From the NCBI RefSeq assembly GCF_035194505.1, contig NZ_CP136573.1, forward strand, positions 62,001 through 126,000: DNA of 64,000 nucleotides. The letters run 5' to 3'. This DNA is from Erythrobacter sp. GTDB lineage: Bacteria > Pseudomonadota > Alphaproteobacteria > Sphingomonadales > Sphingomonadaceae. Numbering within the stretch: position 1 is the stretch's first letter; every line of letters starts with the position of its first letter. Below are positions 33,112 through 41,912 of the stretch, piece by piece. A model generated the notes under the pieces. It did no database searches, was not told where the DNA came from, and was given only the letters and a program-made list of their open reading frames with translations. Made by a program: the position numbers and the translations under genes.

Positions 33112-34014
33112 ATGGCCGAACCTGTTCCAGCACGCTTAGATGGCAATGCCGCTCCCGTGACGCAAAACACGGCTTCTGACAAGACCGGCGGGAGCACCCG
33201 GTTTGCCCCGCGCGGACGCCCGGTGATTACCGGGATCAACCGCGTGGGCCTCAATGCCCTCTATATGAAGGAGGTGCGCCGGTTTCTCAAGGTGCAGACC
33301 CAGACGATCTGGGCGCCGGCCTTCACGACGCTGCTGTTTCTGGTCATCTTCACTGTCGCGCTGGGCCGCGAGGGGCGCGAAGTGCTGGGCGTGCCCTTCG
33401 CCACCTTCGTCGCGCCGGGCCTGATCGTGATGGCGATGATGCAGAATGCCTTTGCCAATTCCTCATTCTCGCTGCTGTCAGGCAAGATGCAGGGCACGAT
33501 CATCGATCTCTTGATGCCTCCGCTTTCCCCGGGCGAGCTGATGATAGGAATCCTTGCCGCCGCGATCACGCGCGCGATTGCAGTGGGGGGCACCGTTGGC
33601 TTGGCAATGGCGCTTTGGCCGGGTGTCTCGCTCGGCTTTGCGCACCCTTGGGCGGTTGTCTGGTTCGGGCTGATGGGATCGCTCCTTCTGGCAACCGCAG
33701 GCCTTGCCACCTCGATCTGGGCCGAGAAATTCGATCACAATGCCGCAATCACCAATTTCGTGATCGCTCCGCTCTCGCTGCTTTCCGGCACCTTCTACGT
33801 GATCGAGAACCTGCACGGGGTGTTTCAGGCGATCAGTCGGGCGAACCCGTTCTTCTACGTCATCTCGGGCTTCCGCTATGGCTTCCTCGGCCAAAGCGAC
33901 ATCGGCGCGGCCGATCATGTGCTGGTTGCCGGCGCAGGCCTGTTGGGGCTCAACGCAGTTCTCGCAGCCGGTGTCTATGCGCTGCTGCGTTCGGGGTGGA
34001 AACTCAAGAACTGA
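33112..34014 (+). CDS. ABC-2-type transporter permease
   Basis: 300 residues from the ATG giving MAEPVPARLDG. Six membrane segments follow an N-terminal soluble stretch. The family motifs are GLNALYMKEVRRFLKVQTQTIWAPAFTTLLFLVIF, FATFVAPGLIVMAMMQNAFAN, IIDLLMPPLSPGELMIG and SGTFYVIENL. Members are polysaccharide or drug exporters. No ATPase subunit lies next to it. It overlaps the convergent 34004 gene by 11 bp. Confidence 0.88.
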   Translation: MAEPVPARLDGNAAPVTQNTASDKTGGSTRFAPRGRPVITGINRVGLNALYMKEVRRFLKVQTQTIWAPAFTTLLFLVIFTVALGREGREVLGVPFATFVAPGLIVMAMMQNAFANSSFSLLSGKMQGTIIDLLMPPLSPGELMIGILAAAITRAIAVGGTVGLAMALWPGVSLGFAHPWAVVWFGLMGSLLLATAGLATSIWAEKFDHNAAITNFVIAPLSLLSGTFYVIENLHGVFQAISRANPFFYVISGFRYGFLGQSDIGAADHVLVAGAGLLGLNAVLAAGVYALLRSGWKLKN

Positions 34015-34630
34015 GTGCGCCCATGACCGGTTGGTCGCGGCCAACAGTGGCGATCCGGTTCAACGCTTCCTGCGCGCCCATTACATCCTCGACCGCGCCG
34101 ATCACGAAGTGCTCGGTCTGCCGGTCTCCATCGCTGTCGATGCCAACCTTTACGGCAAGCTGCAAAATGCCTGTGCCGTCGCGCTGCTCGCGCCTTTCGG
34201 CCATGCCGATGCGTGCGGCGGGAACCGCCGTGACATCGAGCGCACGCGCAAGACTGAGCTTGAGCACTCGCTCGTCGGTGATGACATAGAGCACCCGCCC
34301 GCGTTCGCGCAGCGGCTTGAAGGGCTGGCCCAGCATCCATGCGCCGACGGCGACGAAGGGCAGGCCGAACAGCGGAAAGGCCCAGGCGACGAGTCCGAGC
34401 TCGTTCTCTCCCGGACCGGCGCTGGCAACGGCAGCCACCGCGATACCCGTCCAAGCGAGCGAAAAGGCAGTCCAGGGGATCGCAAAGACGTAGCCCAGAA
34501 ACTGGCGCGGATCGATCCGCGCGAGCTGCCAGCCATGCCACAGCACGCTTTCGCCAGGCCGCAACTCGCGCTCAAGCGCCAGCCGGAGCCGTGCGGTGCG
34601 ATCAGTCTCTAAAGGGGCTGGAGCCTGCAT
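34004..34630 (-). CDS. Membrane protein with a PH-like domain
   Basis: 208 residues from the ATG giving MQAPAPLETD. Two membrane segments (about residues 46-70 and 85-105) are followed by a bacterial PH-like region (VLYVITDERVLKLSLARALDVTAVPAARIG). The start LRPGESVLWHGWQLARIDPRQF also fits such proteins. No enzymatic motif. It lies between the ABC permease and hspQ. Confidence 0.7.
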   Translation of the reverse strand: MQAPAPLETDRTARLRLALERELRPGESVLWHGWQLARIDPRQFLGYVFAIPWTAFSLAWTGIAVAAVASAGPGENELGLVAWAFPLFGLPFVAVGAWMLGQPFKPLRERGRVLYVITDERVLKLSLARALDVTAVPAARIGMAERREQRDGTGILQLAVKVGIDSDGDRQTEHFVIGAVEDVMGAQEALNRIATVGRDQPVMGALSS

Positions 34631-34657
34631 TCTGCCGGGATACACCCGACAAGGTTG

Positions 34658-35038
34658 TCAATGCGTAAGCGATCGCCGCATCCGGTAGCGGCCGTCCTTG
34701 AAGCTGTCGAACAGCTGGCGGACGGTGGGATGATCGATCGGGCCGCCTTGCGGATCGGCCAGAAGATTGCCCTGGCTCACATAGGCAACGTAGGACGAAT
34801 CCTCGTTTTCGGCGAGCAGATGGTAGAACGGTTGATCCCGGTTCGGGCGGATATCCTCGGGGATCGATTGGTACCATTCTTCGCTATTGGCGAAGACCGG
34901 ATCGATGTCGAAAACGACGCCGCGGAAGGAAAACAGGCGGTGGCGAACCACATCGCCAATGCCGAAGCGGGCGCGTGTCTGGCGGGGCGCGATGATTGTG
35001 CGTCCAGCCTGACTCGAGAAGAACTCTGCGCGTTCCAT
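34658..35038 (-). CDS. hspQ: HspQ-like heat shock protein
   Basis: 126 residues from the ATG giving MERAEFFSS; further upstream is the tRNA shadow and not coding. The HspQ/YccV hemimethylated-DNA-binding-like fold is shown by FGIGDVVRHRLFSFRGVVFDIDPVFANSEEWY, PFYHLLAENED and YVAYVSQGNLL. E. coli HspQ modulates Lon. It is next to the tRNA-Ser gene. Confidence 0.88.
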   Translation of the reverse strand: MERAEFFSSQAGRTIIAPRQTRARFGIGDVVRHRLFSFRGVVFDIDPVFANSEEWYQSIPEDIRPNRDQPFYHLLAENEDSSYVAYVSQGNLLADPQGGPIDHPTVRQLFDSFKDGRYRMRRSLTH

Positions 35039-35217
35039 GGATTTAATATGAACCTTTGCGGGCGCAAAACAAGCACGTCGCTGTGGCAGGGGCAAGATAT
35101 GCCCGAATTTTGTGGTGCGGTAGGACTTGGCAAGCCAATCGCCTTGGGCTAACGGGCGCGCTCCCTGTCGCCAGCCGCCCGACCACGCGGCCTTGCCAGA
35201 CGCGCGACAGGCCTCGC

Positions 35218-35307
35218 GGAGAGGTGGCAGAGTGGTCGAATGCGCCGCACTCGAAATGCGGTTTACCGGCAACGGTAACGTGGGTTCGAATCCCACCCTC
35301 TCCGCCA
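35218..35307 (+). tRNA. tRNA-Ser (anticodon CGA)
   Basis: A 90-nt tRNA with acceptor GGAGAGG/CCTCTCC, anticodon loop CTCGAAA carrying CGA, a long variable arm, T-arm GGGTTCGAATCCC and encoded CCA. The 3' end is the attachment site of the island that follows: its last 14 bases plus one more recur at 46617-46631. Confidence 0.97.
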
Positions 35308-35308
35308 A
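35294..35308 (+). other. attL: 3' end of tRNA-Ser
   Basis: CACCCTCTCCGCCAA covers the 3' end of the tRNA gene including CCA. The same 15 bases occur at 46617-46631. Integration at a tRNA 3' end preserves the tRNA. Confidence 0.88.
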
Positions 35309-35410
35309 TATCATCTGTAAATCTTGGACTTTTTCTCTCAATCGCCGCCTATTACCATAATAGCTCCCCGATGGAGAGCCGACTTGAATGGGTCGCCGCC
35401 TTAGCGGTTC

Positions 35411-35567
35411 CATGGCTAGCCCGATGGGTCACATGTAATTCCAGCCGATCGTTTTCAATTCTCGATTTAGGTCTCGCCCTACCCCCCGGGGGTGGGGCCG
35501 AGCGTGGCGCGACTGTCACGGGCTACCCCTGCGCGAAATTTTTTTGCAGGTGATATGGAAATTCTCG
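35411..35567 (+). repeat. Dispersed repeat, copy B, near the tRNA-side end of the island
   Basis: Aligns with 1956-2109 on the opposite strand. About 104 bp separate it from the tRNA-Ser CCA end. The best-conserved part runs from CTCGATTTAGGT through CCCCCCGGGGGTGGGGCC to CTGTCACGGGCTAC and GCGCGAA plus T-run. The palindromic centre could fold into a stable hairpin in RNA or serve as a protein site. Confidence 0.8.
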
Positions 35568-36093
35568 TGCCTTAGGGCAAATGCATAAGCCCACGCTCCC
35601 TCATTCGTGCCCCTCGCAACAGCCAAGCGTTCAGGGCCTACAGGCCCTCGCTCTGAATACTTGCAGCGACATTAGCTGGCCGCTTTACGACCGTCAGTTC
35701 GCCCCGAAAGTGGTGCCTCCTTGCGCAGGCAATCGTCCGCAAGAGGTCGTCGATCGTCAACAAATCCATATTCAACGATGTGTAGGTTGCCTAATCAGGG
35801 AATAGGGATCTGCGCCAGATATCGCCGCCGGTTGGTCATGCCCCACATTTCCGTTGCGGCATGGGTTGGTGGATGTCGGGTTTCGGCGGCCAGGCGCTTG
35901 ATGCCGAAATACCGCTTCGGGATAGCGCAACGACCGTGCTCTTGACCGCAAGTGGGTGAAACCGGAATGACGGCGTTTTGCCAGCTTCGCGAGCAAGGAT
36001 GTCGCGAGGTGAGGCGCCTACGGATCGGGGTGACGCCGGGCTACCCTAGAGGGAGGAGTGCCCGGCATCTTTGATGTTGGCGGCAAAATTGGA
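35568..36093. other. Non-coding stretch of the island's left end
   Basis: No convincing gene. Short open frames here have no ribosome sites or recognisable domains. An inverted repeat GCCGGGC/GCCCGGC (36035-36066, loop 18 nt) lies just downstream of the porin gene and may act as its transcript end, though no T-run follows. Confidence 0.5.
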
Positions 36094-37263
36094 TCAAAAG
36101 GCGACCTGGAAGCGCACGACGCCAAGATTACCGCTGGTATCGGGCACCAACAGGCTGCCATCGGTTTTGGTGCGGGCGTAATTGGCGAGCACCCGGATGT
36201 TCTGGTTTAAATACCAGGTTGCGCCGATGTTCGCGATAGACGCCCGCCCTCTATCTAGACTGTCATCGTCAAGATCAAGCTCGCTGTAACGCCCGGCAAG
36301 TTCGATCGCACCGCCCTTCTTGCCGATGCGCGGACCCAGCGGCGTGCCGGTGCTGCGCGAATAACCATGCTTTTCGCCAGTCACCATCAAGCTAGACTGG
36401 ACATACCAGCTCGCATAGTTGAGGTCGGTAAGGCCAGCCCGTGAAACCGTGGCGCCGATATACTGTGCCTGCACCTGCACCGACCCGCGGGCGTAAGCGA
36501 ATTCGGCGTTATAGGCGTCAAACCCGGTGGCCCCGTTCAGTGCACCGGTGCGCAGAAGGCTCGGCGCAAGGCTCGACGCCGAAATCGCGGTGAATCGCGG
36601 AGGTTCGGTCACATTATAGGAACGGTTTTCATAAGCCGCGCCGAAATGGAGGTAACCCTTGCGGCTGGTTACGGGTGCAAAGGTCGTCCGGACCGTGAAA
36701 CCGTCACCGCGCACACGCGACTGTCCGACTTCGTCATCGAGGGCGTCGGTGAAGTAACCACCTGCGATCGTGAAGTTCTTCGAGTGATAGCGCGCCATGC
36801 CCCCAAGGCCGAACGCGGGCGACAGCGTGTTGGCAAGCGACCGTTCGGCCAGCGCCATCATGTTCGAGCTGCCCATATCTTCCATGCTGAACGGCACGAT
36901 CTGGTTGCCGCCCCGCACTTCGAAACCTTCTGCCGGGGTGATACCGACCCACAGGTTGCGCCAGCCATCGGCCTGCGCGAACTCGCGGTCGACCCGCACC
37001 TGAACAACATCGCCATACTTCGCCGAGAATTCGACACGGGCGCGGCGAACGTCGGTTTCAGTGACGCTGTCGAAGCCAATGTCGAACACTGTGGCGTCTA
37101 GATGCAGGCGGCCGCCAAGGTTCATCTCGAGATCACCGGTCTTCACAGAAAGACCGCCAGAATCGGCTTCAACCCCGTCATCGGCATGCACCAGAGTGGG
37201 TACCATGAAGGCGCTTAGTGTCGCCGCAAGCATTGTGCTGCGGCGGAAACTCTGAATGCTCAA
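36094..37263 (-). CDS. Phosphate-selective porin O/P-like outer-membrane protein
   Basis: 389 residues with a signal peptide (AATLSAFMVPTLVHA). The OprP/OprO layout is shown by GGLSVKTGDLEMNLGGRLHLDATVFD, VRRARVEFSAKYGDVVQVRVDREFA, GGNQIVPFSMEDMGSSNMMALAERSL and a C-terminal strand VVRFQVAF ending in Phe. It forms an outer-membrane channel with anion preference in the family; the solute here is unknown. It is divergent from the P-loop gene (188 bp apart). Confidence 0.85.
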   Translation of the reverse strand: MSIQSFRRSTMLAATLSAFMVPTLVHADDGVEADSGGLSVKTGDLEMNLGGRLHLDATVFDIGFDSVTETDVRRARVEFSAKYGDVVQVRVDREFAQADGWRNLWVGITPAEGFEVRGGNQIVPFSMEDMGSSNMMALAERSLANTLSPAFGLGGMARYHSKNFTIAGGYFTDALDDEVGQSRVRGDGFTVRTTFAPVTSRKGYLHFGAAYENRSYNVTEPPRFTAISASSLAPSLLRTGALNGATGFDAYNAEFAYARGSVQVQAQYIGATVSRAGLTDLNYASWYVQSSLMVTGEKHGYSRSTGTPLGPRIGKKGGAIELAGRYSELDLDDDSLDRGRASIANIGATWYLNQNIRVLANYARTKTDGSLLVPDTSGNLGVVRFQVAF

Positions 37264-37451
37264 ATCTAATCTCCAAGATGGCGAGCGTCTGCACGCCGCG
37301 TGTGTATCGCAGTTTTTGCCAGCCGGGATCCCAACGGGGCCGTTAGGCTGGTTATTCCGCTTTAAGGGATCATTCTTATTTTTCGGTTACGACGAATAAC
37401 CGATTCCGCTGAGGCGTTAACTCAGCGATTTCCAAAGGCCCGGATCACCCC

Positions 37452-38549
37452 ATGATTGTTAACCCTATTCCCGCTCCCACCAGTAATGAACGTGCAAAAC
37501 GGTTGCAGACGCGTCTTGGCGCTGCCAAGCGCGCCTTCACCACTCGTAATGTAGATCTGAATCTGGCGGCGCGCATCGTGCGCAGCGGTCGCAAGCCGCA
37601 AGCTGGCGACCTGATCCTTGCCCGGGTCACCAGCCTTGGCCAGCATCGGCGTCTGGAGAACGTCCACGGTCGCCGCGGCGATCTGTATGTCGGTGATGAA
37701 ATCATCGTGGCTTATGGTAATCGCTATGCCCCCGACCAGTTTGAGGCTTACATTCCCGAAGATTTCGGCCCGTGCCATCTGGTGGCCGGTGGCGGTGTGG
37801 CAGCCCGTGCGACATGCCGTCACGCTCGGATCAAGGCGCCCACCGTAATCACTGTCATTGGTGCATTGGTGCGGGCTGACGGCTGCACCATCAACCTGGC
37901 AGATTTTGCGCCCGCCGCTCCGGCTTCTGCTCGGTGCAATCGCCCGCCGCTGGTGATCGCAGTTGTTGGTAGCTCTATGAATGCCGGCAAGACCACCACG
38001 GTAGCCGGGATCGTCCACGGTCTTACCCGCGCAGGCTTCCGGGTCGGCGCGGCCAAGCTCACCGGCACCGGATCGGGCGGTGACGTTTGGTCGATGCGCG
38101 ATGCAGGCGCGGCGCTGGCGGTGGATTTCACCGATGCCGGGCACGCCTCGACCTTTAAGGTGGGGGCAGACGAACTTGGTAACGTTGCTCTGGGCCTGCT
38201 GGCGAGTTTGGCCGACGATAATGCCGATATCGCTGTCGTGGAAATCGCCGACGGGCTGCTTCAAAATGAAACCGCAAGATTGGTCGAAATGGGCCACAAC
38301 AAGGGCTGGTTCGACGGCTTCATCTTTGCTGCAAACGATGCGATGGGCGCGGCTTTCGGCTGCCGCTGGCTTGCCGACAGGCAGATCACGCCGCTGGCGG
38401 TTTCCGGACTGGTGTCGGCCTCGCCGCTCGCCTCGCGTGAGGTGGCCGATGCGACTGGGATTACCGTGGCCACCCTTGACCAGTTGCGCGATCCGGTCGA
38501 GTCCGCGCAGCTGGCCTTCAGCAACCGGACGATTACGGTCGCAGCATGA
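37452..38549 (+). CDS. P-loop NTP-binding protein, DUF1611/dethiobiotin-synthetase-like
   Basis: 365 residues. The N-terminal 170 residues are a beta-rich region. A P-loop domain begins VIAVVGSSMNAGKTTTVAGIVHGLTRAGFRVGAAKLTGTGSGGD (P-loop SSMNAGKTTT at about residue 180). The segment VVEIADGLLQNETARL follows the BioD/DUF1611 pattern of metal-dependent P-loop enzymes. It may activate or ligate a carboxylate; the substrate is unknown. It overlaps the next gene by 4 nt. Confidence 0.68.
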   Translation: MIVNPIPAPTSNERAKRLQTRLGAAKRAFTTRNVDLNLAARIVRSGRKPQAGDLILARVTSLGQHRRLENVHGRRGDLYVGDEIIVAYGNRYAPDQFEAYIPEDFGPCHLVAGGGVAARATCRHARIKAPTVITVIGALVRADGCTINLADFAPAAPASARCNRPPLVIAVVGSSMNAGKTTTVAGIVHGLTRAGFRVGAAKLTGTGSGGDVWSMRDAGAALAVDFTDAGHASTFKVGADELGNVALGLLASLADDNADIAVVEIADGLLQNETARLVEMGHNKGWFDGFIFAANDAMGAAFGCRWLADRQITPLAVSGLVSASPLASREVADATGITVATLDQLRDPVESAQLAFSNRTITVAA

Positions 38550-39544
38550 GTATCGCTACGCCAGCACTGCTGTACGGCAACCGGATGAAGCTTGCGGTGC
38601 TGCTGGCAGTCCTCGCCCTGAGCCAGGCTCTGATGGCGGTTCTGCTCGCTGAAACGATCGACCAGCTGCATGGGGGCGGGACATTGTTGGGATGGCCTAT
38701 GCTGCCGGTGGCGGCCGGGCTGACCGGACTCGCGGGCCTTGCCCTACTGAGCGAACGCTGGGCGGGTGAACGGTTCGCCCAATCCTTCGTGATTGATTGC
38801 CGGGAGGCGCTCTACAAGGCAGTGATGCGCCACCGCGGCGAGGGCAATGACGCGCGATGGCTGACCGGGCTGGTCAATGACATGGCCGCTTTGCGCAACT
38901 ATGCGCTACGCGGCACAGTGCGGCTGTGGACCAGCACCCTGTCCGCCTGCGGAGCGACCATCTGGGTCGGCCTCGCCATGCCAGAGCTGCGCCTTGCGCT
39001 CGCTCCGTTGGCGCTGGGCGTGGGATGCATGATCCTGCTTACTCGCCCGCTGTCACGCGCCATTACGGACCAGCGCACGCAGCGTGGGCGAATGAACCGC
39101 TTTTTCGTTCGCCGGGTGCGCATTGCTATGGCCGACCTGCCGGTCACCAACGGGCACGGTTATCGTACGCTCGCAAATCATTCGGAGGAGCTTAAGCACC
39201 TTTCAGTTCGCCGAGCGGTCCTTGCGGGCTGCATGTCGGCGGCGATAGCGGTTTCCGGTCTGCTCGCAACGCTGATAGTAGCGACCCAGGCGGTTGCCTC
39301 AGGCACCGTCGCCAGCATCGCCGGCAGTCTCACGCTGATCGCATTTATTTCCGGCCGCCTGATGGAAACATCGCGCGCGCTGCACGCCCGTATCGGCGGC
39401 GGCATTGCTCTGGCGCGTCTCGGCCAAATGCTGGCCCGGCCTGCGAAGCCCCACTCCTTGGCTCAGACCAGGCCCCAGACAACGTTCCGCGCATCATTGC
39501 CGAAGGTCAAGGATAAGGCCGGCATGAACGAACCTCGTATATGA
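38546..39544 (+). CDS. ABC transporter transmembrane-domain protein without an ATPase domain
   Basis: 332 residues: six membrane segments in the ABC_membrane pattern (residues about 10-290), including NDARWLTGLVNDMAALRNYALRGTVRLW and a late coupling-helix-like region LSRAITDQRTQRGRMNRFFVRRVRIAMADLPVTNGHGY. It ends about 40 residues after the last helix, with no Walker A, ABC signature or Walker B. Either it uses a nucleotide-binding partner encoded elsewhere, or it has lost that domain. Translationally coupled to both neighbours. Confidence 0.72.
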   Translation: MSIATPALLYGNRMKLAVLLAVLALSQALMAVLLAETIDQLHGGGTLLGWPMLPVAAGLTGLAGLALLSERWAGERFAQSFVIDCREALYKAVMRHRGEGNDARWLTGLVNDMAALRNYALRGTVRLWTSTLSACGATIWVGLAMPELRLALAPLALGVGCMILLTRPLSRAITDQRTQRGRMNRFFVRRVRIAMADLPVTNGHGYRTLANHSEELKHLSVRRAVLAGCMSAAIAVSGLLATLIVATQAVASGTVASIAGSLTLIAFISGRLMETSRALHARIGGGIALARLGQMLARPAKPHSLAQTRPQTTFRASLPKVKDKAGMNEPRI

Positions 39545-40314
39545 TCCCCGTGGCTTCCTTCCCAAGCTTTCGCCCCCCCTCAGGCGAAGGGGTACCTGGC
39601 TGCTTTTTTGCCAATGCCCGTCCCGATCAGGATGTGGTGGTCGCAATCCACGGGATCAGCCGCAATGCGGCCGAGATGGCCACCCGCTTTGCCGCGCACC
39701 CAGCCTTTGCCCGCACGACCATCATTGCTCCGCTTTTCACACCAAAGCCTTTCGGTAGATACCAACAGATGAGGGCGCGCAGGCGGGGCGAGACGCCATC
39801 GGACAAGGCGCTGATCGCTCTGCTGGAGGCAATTGCCACCGACTACGGCATCGCTACTGACAAAGTGCGTTTGTTCGGCTTTTCCGGTGGAGCACAGATG
39901 GCCCACCGATTTGCGATGTTCTACCCTGAACGCGTCACCCGCCTATGCGTCGCTTCGGCGGGCTGGTATTGTCTGCCGCGCACCGATCTGGCCTATCCGT
40001 ATGGCATCGGCGGAACAGCGGGAGAGACTCTGGTGGGGCCGCAGTTCCTCGATATTCCCACCACCGTGATTGTGGGTAATCGCGATGTTAGGATTGATGA
40101 TTCCGTGCGTCAGGATGCAGTAATCGTCGCTCATCAGGGCAAGAACCGCCTGCGCCGCGCGCATGGCTTTGTGAAGGCCATGGCAGCTTACGCCCATGAA
40201 CAGGGGCGACCAACCAATGTCCGTTTGATCACCCTGCCCGATGTTTCGCATGATTTCACCGCTTGCGTTAGCCATGGCGGTCTGATTGATGCAGCAGCCA
40301 AAGCACTGGTGTAA
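39541..40314 (+). CDS. Alpha/beta-hydrolase (esterase-like)
   Basis: 257 residues. An oxyanion segment VVVAIHGISRNAAEMA precedes the nucleophile elbow LFGFSGGAQMAHRFAMFYP (GxSxG) at about residue 118, with the catalytic His in DVSHDF near the C-terminus and Asp probably in IVGNRDVRIDDS. The pattern resembles PHB-depolymerase/ferulate-esterase-like cytosolic enzymes. The start overlaps the previous stop (ATGA). No signal peptide. Confidence 0.78.
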   Translation: MIPVASFPSFRPPSGEGVPGCFFANARPDQDVVVAIHGISRNAAEMATRFAAHPAFARTTIIAPLFTPKPFGRYQQMRARRRGETPSDKALIALLEAIATDYGIATDKVRLFGFSGGAQMAHRFAMFYPERVTRLCVASAGWYCLPRTDLAYPYGIGGTAGETLVGPQFLDIPTTVIVGNRDVRIDDSVRQDAVIVAHQGKNRLRRAHGFVKAMAAYAHEQGRPTNVRLITLPDVSHDFTACVSHGGLIDAAAKALV

Positions 40315-40320
40315 CCGGAT

Positions 40321-40431
40321 ATGCCTATTAGGGAATACCGTGTTGCCTTGACAGCATTCAATGAAAATAGCCCGCTAGTGAGTAGTATAGTCGCCAGCAG
40401 ACTATTTATTAATATTGCCTACCGTCATTGA
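40321..40431 (+). CDS. Possible 36-residue peptide after the esterase gene
   Basis: An ATG 6 bp after the esterase stop opens a 36-codon frame giving a peptide that starts MPIREYRVALTAF and ends RLFINIAYRH. No clear ribosome site precedes it, so it may be chance. Its position between the cargo operon and the convergent Asp/Asn hydroxylase gene makes it worth noting as a possible modified-peptide candidate. No support beyond that. Confidence 0.25.
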   Translation: MPIREYRVALTAFNENSPLVSSIVASRLFINIAYRH

Positions 40432-40447
40432 TACCGCCGGTTTTTTC

Positions 40448-41020
40448 TCAGAATTTAGTTCCCAAGCCGATTTTGGACGCCAACTCCAGCGGCAACAGAT
40501 CAAATATGAGATGAATGCGATCGGTATCACCGTCGTTGCAGGCCTCATGCTCTTGATCATTATCGAACCACCATAATTCTCCGGTGCGCATCCGCACCTC
40601 CTCGTCACCGGCACGCATCCATGATCCGGTCGACTTGAGCACGAAGTGATAGCGATTGCGCAGCCTGTAATACTCGCCCCGGTCAACATGCGGATAGACT
40701 TTGTGGCCCGGCGGCAGGGATACGATCTTAGCGCGCGACAAGAGCGCATCTTCCTGTGCCGCAACCCGCTCAAGGAAGGCACGGGCCAACGGGAAACGCT
40801 GCGCACCTGTCGTCCAGCGGCTTTCATGCACGTCGCGCCGCTTACGCGTTCCGATCTTCGAGGCCCGCAGGCCACGCAACGGGATGGCCAGCGCCTCACG
40901 CTGAACTGCGATCTTTTGCTGCCGGCCCCGGTTTTCGTCAAACGCGCTGTCGACTGCTGCAATTTCTGCCAGCAGCGTCCGCGTGTCTATCTCATTCCGC
41001 AGAAGCTTGAAATATCTCAT
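40448..41020 (-). CDS. Aspartyl/asparaginyl beta-hydroxylase-like (cupin) protein
   Basis: 190 residues. The Asp/Asn hydroxylase core is seen as LPPGHKVYPHVDRGEYYRLRNRYHFVL, with the HxD metal pair, and GELWWFDNDQEHEACNDGDTDRIHLIFDLLP, with the second His and the Arg that binds 2-oxoglutarate. These are Fe(II)/2-oxoglutarate dioxygenases. In bacteria they modify peptides or small molecules. It is convergent with the esterase operon. Confidence 0.85.
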   Translation of the reverse strand: MRYFKLLRNEIDTRTLLAEIAAVDSAFDENRGRQQKIAVQREALAIPLRGLRASKIGTRKRRDVHESRWTTGAQRFPLARAFLERVAAQEDALLSRAKIVSLPPGHKVYPHVDRGEYYRLRNRYHFVLKSTGSWMRAGDEEVRMRTGELWWFDNDQEHEACNDGDTDRIHLIFDLLPLELASKIGLGTKF

Positions 41021-41072
41021 CCCGACTCACTCTCAATAATTGAATGAAAGATGTGGTATGAATGCATTGGCT

Positions 41073-41552
41073 TCAAGCGTTGACCGGCCCATTAGCCAAA
41101 GTGATCACCCTCTGCTCTGCCCGTTCCAGCGCTGCAAGCACGCTGATCTGTGTGTGCTGGACTGATACATCGATCTTCTCGCCGTAAACGCGCGGGCGTA
41201 GCTTGGCTGCGGTCCATTCGCGCGCATGAACACGCAGCTTTAGCTGCTGCACCCATGCCGACAGCGCTGGTCCCTCAAGGTGCGCGGGTGGTTCGCTGTC
41301 AGCCAACGCGATGATGTCATCCGCCAGCGTGTCGGCGCGGTCTTCGATCGCGGCGCGGTAGGCCGCTTGGAGGTCGGGATTCTCGCGCAGCTGGACCTTC
41401 GCCCAACTGTAGGACGGCGCCGGGTCGAGCCGCTGCAAGGCTGTCGCCAAAGCGTCCCCGCTGGCGATGTAGCCCAGCACCAGCGGCCAGACTTCGGCTG
41501 GATCAATCACAGGCGGGCGGCCTACGCTACGCTTGGCGATGGCTGTATTCAT
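41073..41552 (-). CDS. terS: Small terminase subunit-like protein
   Basis: 159 residues from the ATG giving MNTAIAKRSVGRPPVI, with a GAGG site 8 nt away. An HTH region (DPAEVWPLVLGYIASGDALATALQRL) precedes NPDLQAAYRAAIEDRADTLADDIIALADSEPP and then LRVHAREWTAAKLRPRVYGEKIDV. This is the signature of Sf6-type small terminases, which recognise phage DNA for packaging. No large subunit follows. In satellites the small subunit redirects a helper phage's packaging. Confidence 0.82.
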   Translation of the reverse strand: MNTAIAKRSVGRPPVIDPAEVWPLVLGYIASGDALATALQRLDPAPSYSWAKVQLRENPDLQAAYRAAIEDRADTLADDIIALADSEPPAHLEGPALSAWVQQLKLRVHAREWTAAKLRPRVYGEKIDVSVQHTQISVLAALERAEQRVITLANGPVNA

Positions 41553-41760
41553 GGCGGACCTCGTTGGGGTTTTTGGGCCGAATTTGTTTAGCATAATCGG
41601 AGAATTATGCCCAGCTATCGCGCGCGCGCGTGAAGTCTGGCGCCTCACTTGCGCCCCCCCCCAGCGGGGTCAGCAAGCCTGTCGTGCCGCCGGGGGGGGT
41701 GTCAGTGGCGGTCATATTACAGCCATCGGGGGGGCTAATCTTTCGACTTCCGGTCGGAGG

Positions 41761-41912
41761 GCGGACAAGCGGACAGGGTATATACCCCTGTCCGTGTCCG
41801 TCCGCCCACTCGCCCGCTTCCGCAGACGGATGGAATGGCGTTGTCCGCCCTTTGTCCGGCTTTGTCCGTGTTCTGAATTTCATTAACTTAGTCATGTCCG
41901 CTATTTGTCCGC
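41761..41912 (+). repeat. Iteron cluster: TGTCCGC/GCGGACA repeats, probable replication origin
   Basis: At least nine copies of TGTCCG(C) or its complement lie within about 150 bp (41761, 41769, 41789, 41795, 41842, 41853, 41863, 41895 and 41906), with two more (around 41802 and 41977) nearby. The first pairs form an inverted repeat around ATATA. They sit immediately downstream of the primase-helicase gene, as iterons do next to P4-like rep genes. Probably the island's origin. Confidence 0.6.

Noticed and set aside
36035..36066. GCCGGGC/GCCCGGC inverted repeat as a definite terminator for the porin gene
   Set aside because: The loop is long and no T-run follows, so it was left as a note only.
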